Below are positions 4,514 to 6,422 of a stretch of 6,422 nucleotides of DNA, piece after piece. Within the stretch, counting starts at the first letter, position 1. Every line of letters starts with the position of its first letter. Source of the DNA: Hyphomicrobiales bacterium (GTDB lineage: Bacteria > Pseudomonadota > Alphaproteobacteria > Rhizobiales > Aestuariivirgaceae); the NCBI GenBank assembly GCA_013002595.1, contig JABDJG010000102.1:1-6422 (forward strand), written 5' to 3'. A program made the position numbers and the translations under genes. Below the pieces are notes generated by a model, which made no database searches, was not told the DNA's origin, and saw only the letters and a list, made by a program, of their open reading frames with translations.

Positions 4514-6422
4514 ATGAAAAAGTTCAACTTCTATGCCGGTTTGTTCTGCGTGACGTCGGCGACGCTCATGTTGCAGCTCATCCAGACGCGAATTTTGTCT
4601 GTGATTGCGTGGTATCATTTAGCCTTTTTCGTCATCAGCACTGCCATGTTCGGTCTGTCGGCTGGCGCCGTTTGGGTCTATTTGAGGCGCGAGCGGTTTT
4701 CGACGGCGACGTTCAGTGCAGATATCGCCAATTACAGCCTTGCATTTGCTGTGAGTATTGCCGCTGCGGTTGCGCTGCAAATGACCGTCGTCCCCATTGC
4801 CATCGTGACGATGACGTCCATCCTGATCTGGGCTCAGTTGGCGGTGTTGATCTCTGTTCCGTTTTTCTTTTCCGGTGTGGTGGTCAGCCTGGCGTTGACC
4901 CGCAGCCCATATCCTATCGGGAAGGTCTACGGGGTTGACCTTATCGGAGCTGCCATCGGTTGTTTCGGCGTGCTTTTGCTGCTGAACCTGACGGATGGGC
5001 CATCGGCTGTGTTGTGGACCAGTGTTGCGGCTGCCATTGGGGCGGTATTCTTCGCCAAATCGCATGGTTCAACAGCGCTCTTGCCGACCGAAGACAACGG
5101 TATCTCGAAACATTCACGCTGGGTATGGTTGTTGATTCTGCTGATTGTCGCGAGCCTCAACACACTCGATGATCGACGCCGCGGCCTCTATCCGGTCTTT
5201 GCAAAGGGCCAATCGCAACTGAGTGGTTTGCCATGGTTTGAAACATGGAATTCATACTCCCGGGTTACTGCAACTCGGCCGTTTGAGCGGGCGCCTTTCC
5301 TGTGGGGGCCGTCCGAGACGCTCGATCTGTCGAAACTGAAGGTCCCGTCAAGTGCGTTAAAAATCGACGGTGATGCCGGCACCATGGGGTTTGGAATCGC
5401 CGGCGATATCTCCAAAGCCGATTTCCTGAAATATGACATTACCAACCTTGCCTATCATCTGCCCGGGCGAAAGCGTTCTGCGGTCATTGGTGTCGGGGGT
5501 GGCCGCGACATCATCAGCGCCCGGGTGTTCGGCATTGCCGACATCACCGGCGTTGAAATCAACCCGGCGTTCGTCAACCTGTTGCTGCATGAGCCCGAAT
5601 TCAGAGATTTTGTCGGACTGAACAAACTGGAAGGCGTCAATCTCGTCGTCGATGAGGCCCGAAGCTGGTTTGCCCGTAGTCAGGACAAATTCGACATTAT
5701 CCAGATGAGCCTGATCGATACGTGGGCAGCAACGGGTGCCGGGGCATTCACATTGAGCGAGAACGGCCTGTATACAGTCGAAGCCTGGCAAATTTTCATG
5801 GACCGATTGTCAACAAACGGCGTCTTTACCGTCAGCCGTTGGTACTCGCCTTACGATACAGCCGAGACCGGCCGGCTGGTAAGCCTTGCCGTTGCCGCAT
5901 TGCTTGAGAAGGGGGTCAAAACGCCCAAAGATCATATCTTCCTTTCGGCTGGATCAAACATCGCTTCGCTGGTTGTCTCACCGTCCGGCTTTACCCCGCA
6001 AGAGTTGCAGAGTTTGAGAGAGGCGAGCGACAGACTGCGTTTCGGTCGTTTGATTGCCCCGGATGAGCCCACTCAATCGGACACTCTGAGAGCCATCGTC
6101 AGTGTGAGTAACCAGGCTGAACTGGACCGTTACGCCGGCAGCTTCCGGCTCGATCTGACGGCGCCGACCGATAACCGGCCTTTCTTCTTCAACCAGCTGC
6201 CACTGTGGGACGCGGTGTCAGTGATGTTGTTTGGTTTCGACACCCTTCCTGCCGGCGTTGCCTTTGGCAATATGCTGGCCACGGCTACGCTGGTGACGCT
6301 GTTTTTCATCGCCCTTGTCCTGGTTATCGTTGCGATCGTGTTGCCGCTGCGCCATGCGCTGACCGACGTTGGCGGGCGTCTGGCATCGGCGGGCAGTGCC
6401 TATTTCATTTTGATAGGGGCCG
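4514..6422 (+). CDS. Polytopic membrane protein with spermidine-synthase-like SAM-binding domain (3' end outside window)
   Basis: The frame is open from ATG 4514 to the window end: 636 residues with no stop. The ATG has no strong Shine-Dalgarno. The N-terminus has about seven hydrophobic segments (roughly 5-24, 34-56, 76-97, 102-128, 142-160, 166-186, 203-215), including MFGLSAGA (45-52) and YGVDLIGAAIG (139-149), typical of membrane-fused SpeE relatives. A soluble domain of about 350 residues follows. Its nucleotide-binding glycine loop is VIGVGGGRD (324-332), the ribose-binding acid is E348 (GVEINP), and VVDEARSWF (378-386) and FDIIQ (393-397) mark later strands. TDNRPFFF (552-559) is a signature of this fused group. 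Hydrophobic segments resume at about 592-612 and again at the end. In soluble spermidine synthases the FDIIQ region runs into DSSDP, whose first Asp is catalytic. Here it is SLIDT, with S399 in that place and D402 kept. Aminopropyl transfer is therefore doubtful, and SAM-dependent chemistry or a binding role is possible. Codon composition is lower in GC than in the carboxylase genes. Confidence 0.88.
   Translation, partial: MKKFNFYAGLFCVTSATLMLQLIQTRILSVIAWYHLAFFVISTAMFGLSAGAVWVYLRRERFSTATFSADIANYSLAFAVSIAAAVALQMTVVPIAIVTMTSILIWAQLAVLISVPFFFSGVVVSLALTRSPYPIGKVYGVDLIGAAIGCFGVLLLLNLTDGPSAVLWTSVAAAIGAVFFAKSHGSTALLPTEDNGISKHSRWVWLLILLIVASLNTLDDRRRGLYPVFAKGQSQLSGLPWFETWNSYSRVTATRPFERAPFLWGPSETLDLSKLKVPSSALKIDGDAGTMGFGIAGDISKADFLKYDITNLAYHLPGRKRSAVIGVGGGRDIISARVFGIADITGVEINPAFVNLLLHEPEFRDFVGLNKLEGVNLVVDEARSWFARSQDKFDIIQMSLIDTWAATGAGAFTLSENGLYTVEAWQIFMDRLSTNGVFTVSRWYSPYDTAETGRLVSLAVAALLEKGVKTPKDHIFLSAGSNIASLVVSPSGFTPQELQSLREASDRLRFGRLIAPDEPTQSDTLRAIVSVSNQAELDRYAGSFRLDLTAPTDNRPFFFNQLPLWDAVSVMLFGFDTLPAGVAFGNMLATATLVTLFFIALVLVIVAIVLPLRHALTDVGGRLASAGSAYFILIGA

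Noticed and set aside
5357..5791. Minus-strand open frame of 144 codons within the membrane SpeE-like gene
   Set aside because: It lies opposite the SAM-binding motifs of a clean continuous plus-strand frame, so it is a shadow.
4514..6422. Calling the membrane protein spermidine synthase (speE)
   Set aside because: The catalytic DSSDP loop and the YHE motif are not kept, and the protein is fused to many membrane helices.

Overview
The window looks like chromosomal DNA of an alphaproteobacterium, probably Hyphomicrobiales (rhizobia-like). This rests on the GC-rich coding sequence, the GTG starts, and the protein families seen. No taxonomic marker gene is present, so this is inference. There are no RNA genes, CRISPR arrays, insertion sequences or phage genes, and no gene-free stretch longer than about 125 bases.

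Layout: (1) The 3' end of an unrecognised small membrane-anchored protein (2-325, +). (2) Convergent with it, on the minus strand, a fumarase/adenylosuccinate-lyase superfamily enzyme of the PcaB-like type (337-1689). (3) A 90-bp divergent intergenic region, with a candidate promoter so close to the next ATG that its transcript would be nearly leaderless. (4) A two-gene operon on the plus strand: a 515-residue biotin-dependent acyl-CoA carboxyltransferase (1780-3327) and a 71-residue free-standing biotin carrier protein (3342-3557). (5) A YkuD-fold L,D-transpeptidase-family protein resembling E. coli YafK/DpaA (3681-4406). (6) The 5' part of a large membrane protein carrying a spermidine-synthase-like SAM-binding domain (4514 to the window end).

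The most interesting unit is the lyase / carboxyltransferase / mini-BCCP cluster. The carboxyltransferase belongs to a branch in which both places that normally form the oxyanion holes appear altered. No biotin carboxylase lies in the window, and the substrate cannot be assigned from sequence. A biotin-dependent carboxylation or transcarboxylation step coupled to a beta-elimination/addition lyase is a reasonable but unproven pathway hypothesis.

The other two genes concern the envelope: a probable peptidoglycan L,D-transpeptidase or amidase, and a polytopic membrane protein whose spermidine-synthase fold keeps the SAM site but lacks the usual catalytic aspartate. I see no evidence that they share a pathway with the carboxylase cluster. 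I found no clear-cut, wholly new system here. The findings are points where a known family departs from its textbook form.
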